Origin: Candidatus Ventricola intestinavium
GTDB taxonomy: Bacteria > Bacillota > Clostridia > Christensenellales > Aristaeellaceae
NCBI GenBank assembly: GCA_018715105.1
Contig: DVMG01000202.1
Location: 1 to 5,716 of the forward strand
DNA: 5,716 bases
Direction: 5' to 3'
In this document: piece after piece, positions 5,711 to 5,716 of the stretch
Layout: the number at the start of each line of letters is the position of its first letter
How positions within the stretch are numbered: position 1 is the first letter of the stretch
The notes under the pieces: model-generated
Told to the model about the DNA's origin: nothing
The model's database searches: none
The model's input: only the letters and a program-made list of their open reading frames with translations
Made by a program: the position numbers and the translations under genes

Positions 5711-5716
5711 TTGACA
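5711..5716 (+). promoter_or_regulatory. Possible -35 box (TTGACA) cut by the window end
   Basis: A perfect consensus -35 hexamer forms the last six bases, 39 nt after the operon terminator, where the next plus-strand promoter would be expected. The -10 box would fall outside the window, so this cannot be confirmed. Confidence 0.4.

Overview
The window looks like ordinary chromosomal DNA from a Gram-positive bacterium, most likely a GC-rich member of the Clostridia. The inference rests on AGGAGG-type ribosome binding sites, hairpin-plus-T-run terminators, AT-rich consensus promoters inside otherwise GC-rich sequence, and a secreted L,D-transpeptidase of a type seen in clostridia. All genes lie on the plus strand; the long minus-strand open frames are shadows of these genes. 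I see no RNA gene, insertion sequence, CRISPR array or phage gene.

Positions 1-2135 are a cell-wall block. The window opens inside a gene whose C-terminus is a complete peptidoglycan-binding domain (stop at 235-237), followed by an intrinsic terminator. Next comes a 527-residue secreted L,D-transpeptidase (433-2016) with a signal peptide, an FlgD/Ig-like domain, an acidic linker, an SH3-like domain, the YkuD catalytic domain and a C-terminal His/Cys domain that may bind zinc. It ends at its own terminator (2101-2135).

Positions 2246-5672 are a polar amino acid ABC importer operon. A very good sigma-A-type promoter (TTGCAA, 17 bp, extended TATACT) carries a dyad over its -35 box and an AT-rich dyad upstream. 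A leader of roughly 100 nt with a hairpin precedes the genes: GlnQ-type ATPase (2416-3138), substrate-binding protein (3210-4001) and two integral membrane permeases (4138-4851 and 4848-5633, overlapping by 4 nt). The order ATPase, binding protein, permease, permease matches the glutamate importer gluABCD of Corynebacterium, and the binding-protein motifs fit an acidic amino acid or its amide; the substrate remains an inference. A strong intrinsic terminator lies between the binding-protein and permease genes, which probably gives more binding protein than membrane components. The operon closes at a GAAA-loop terminator (5648-5672). The last 40 bases hold a dyad and a perfect TTGACA hexamer, probably the start of the next gene's promoter.

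Nothing here amounts to a new biological system. The points most worth a second look are the L,D-transpeptidase with its C-terminal His/Cys domain, the intra-operon terminator, and the dyads and leader at the importer promoter.
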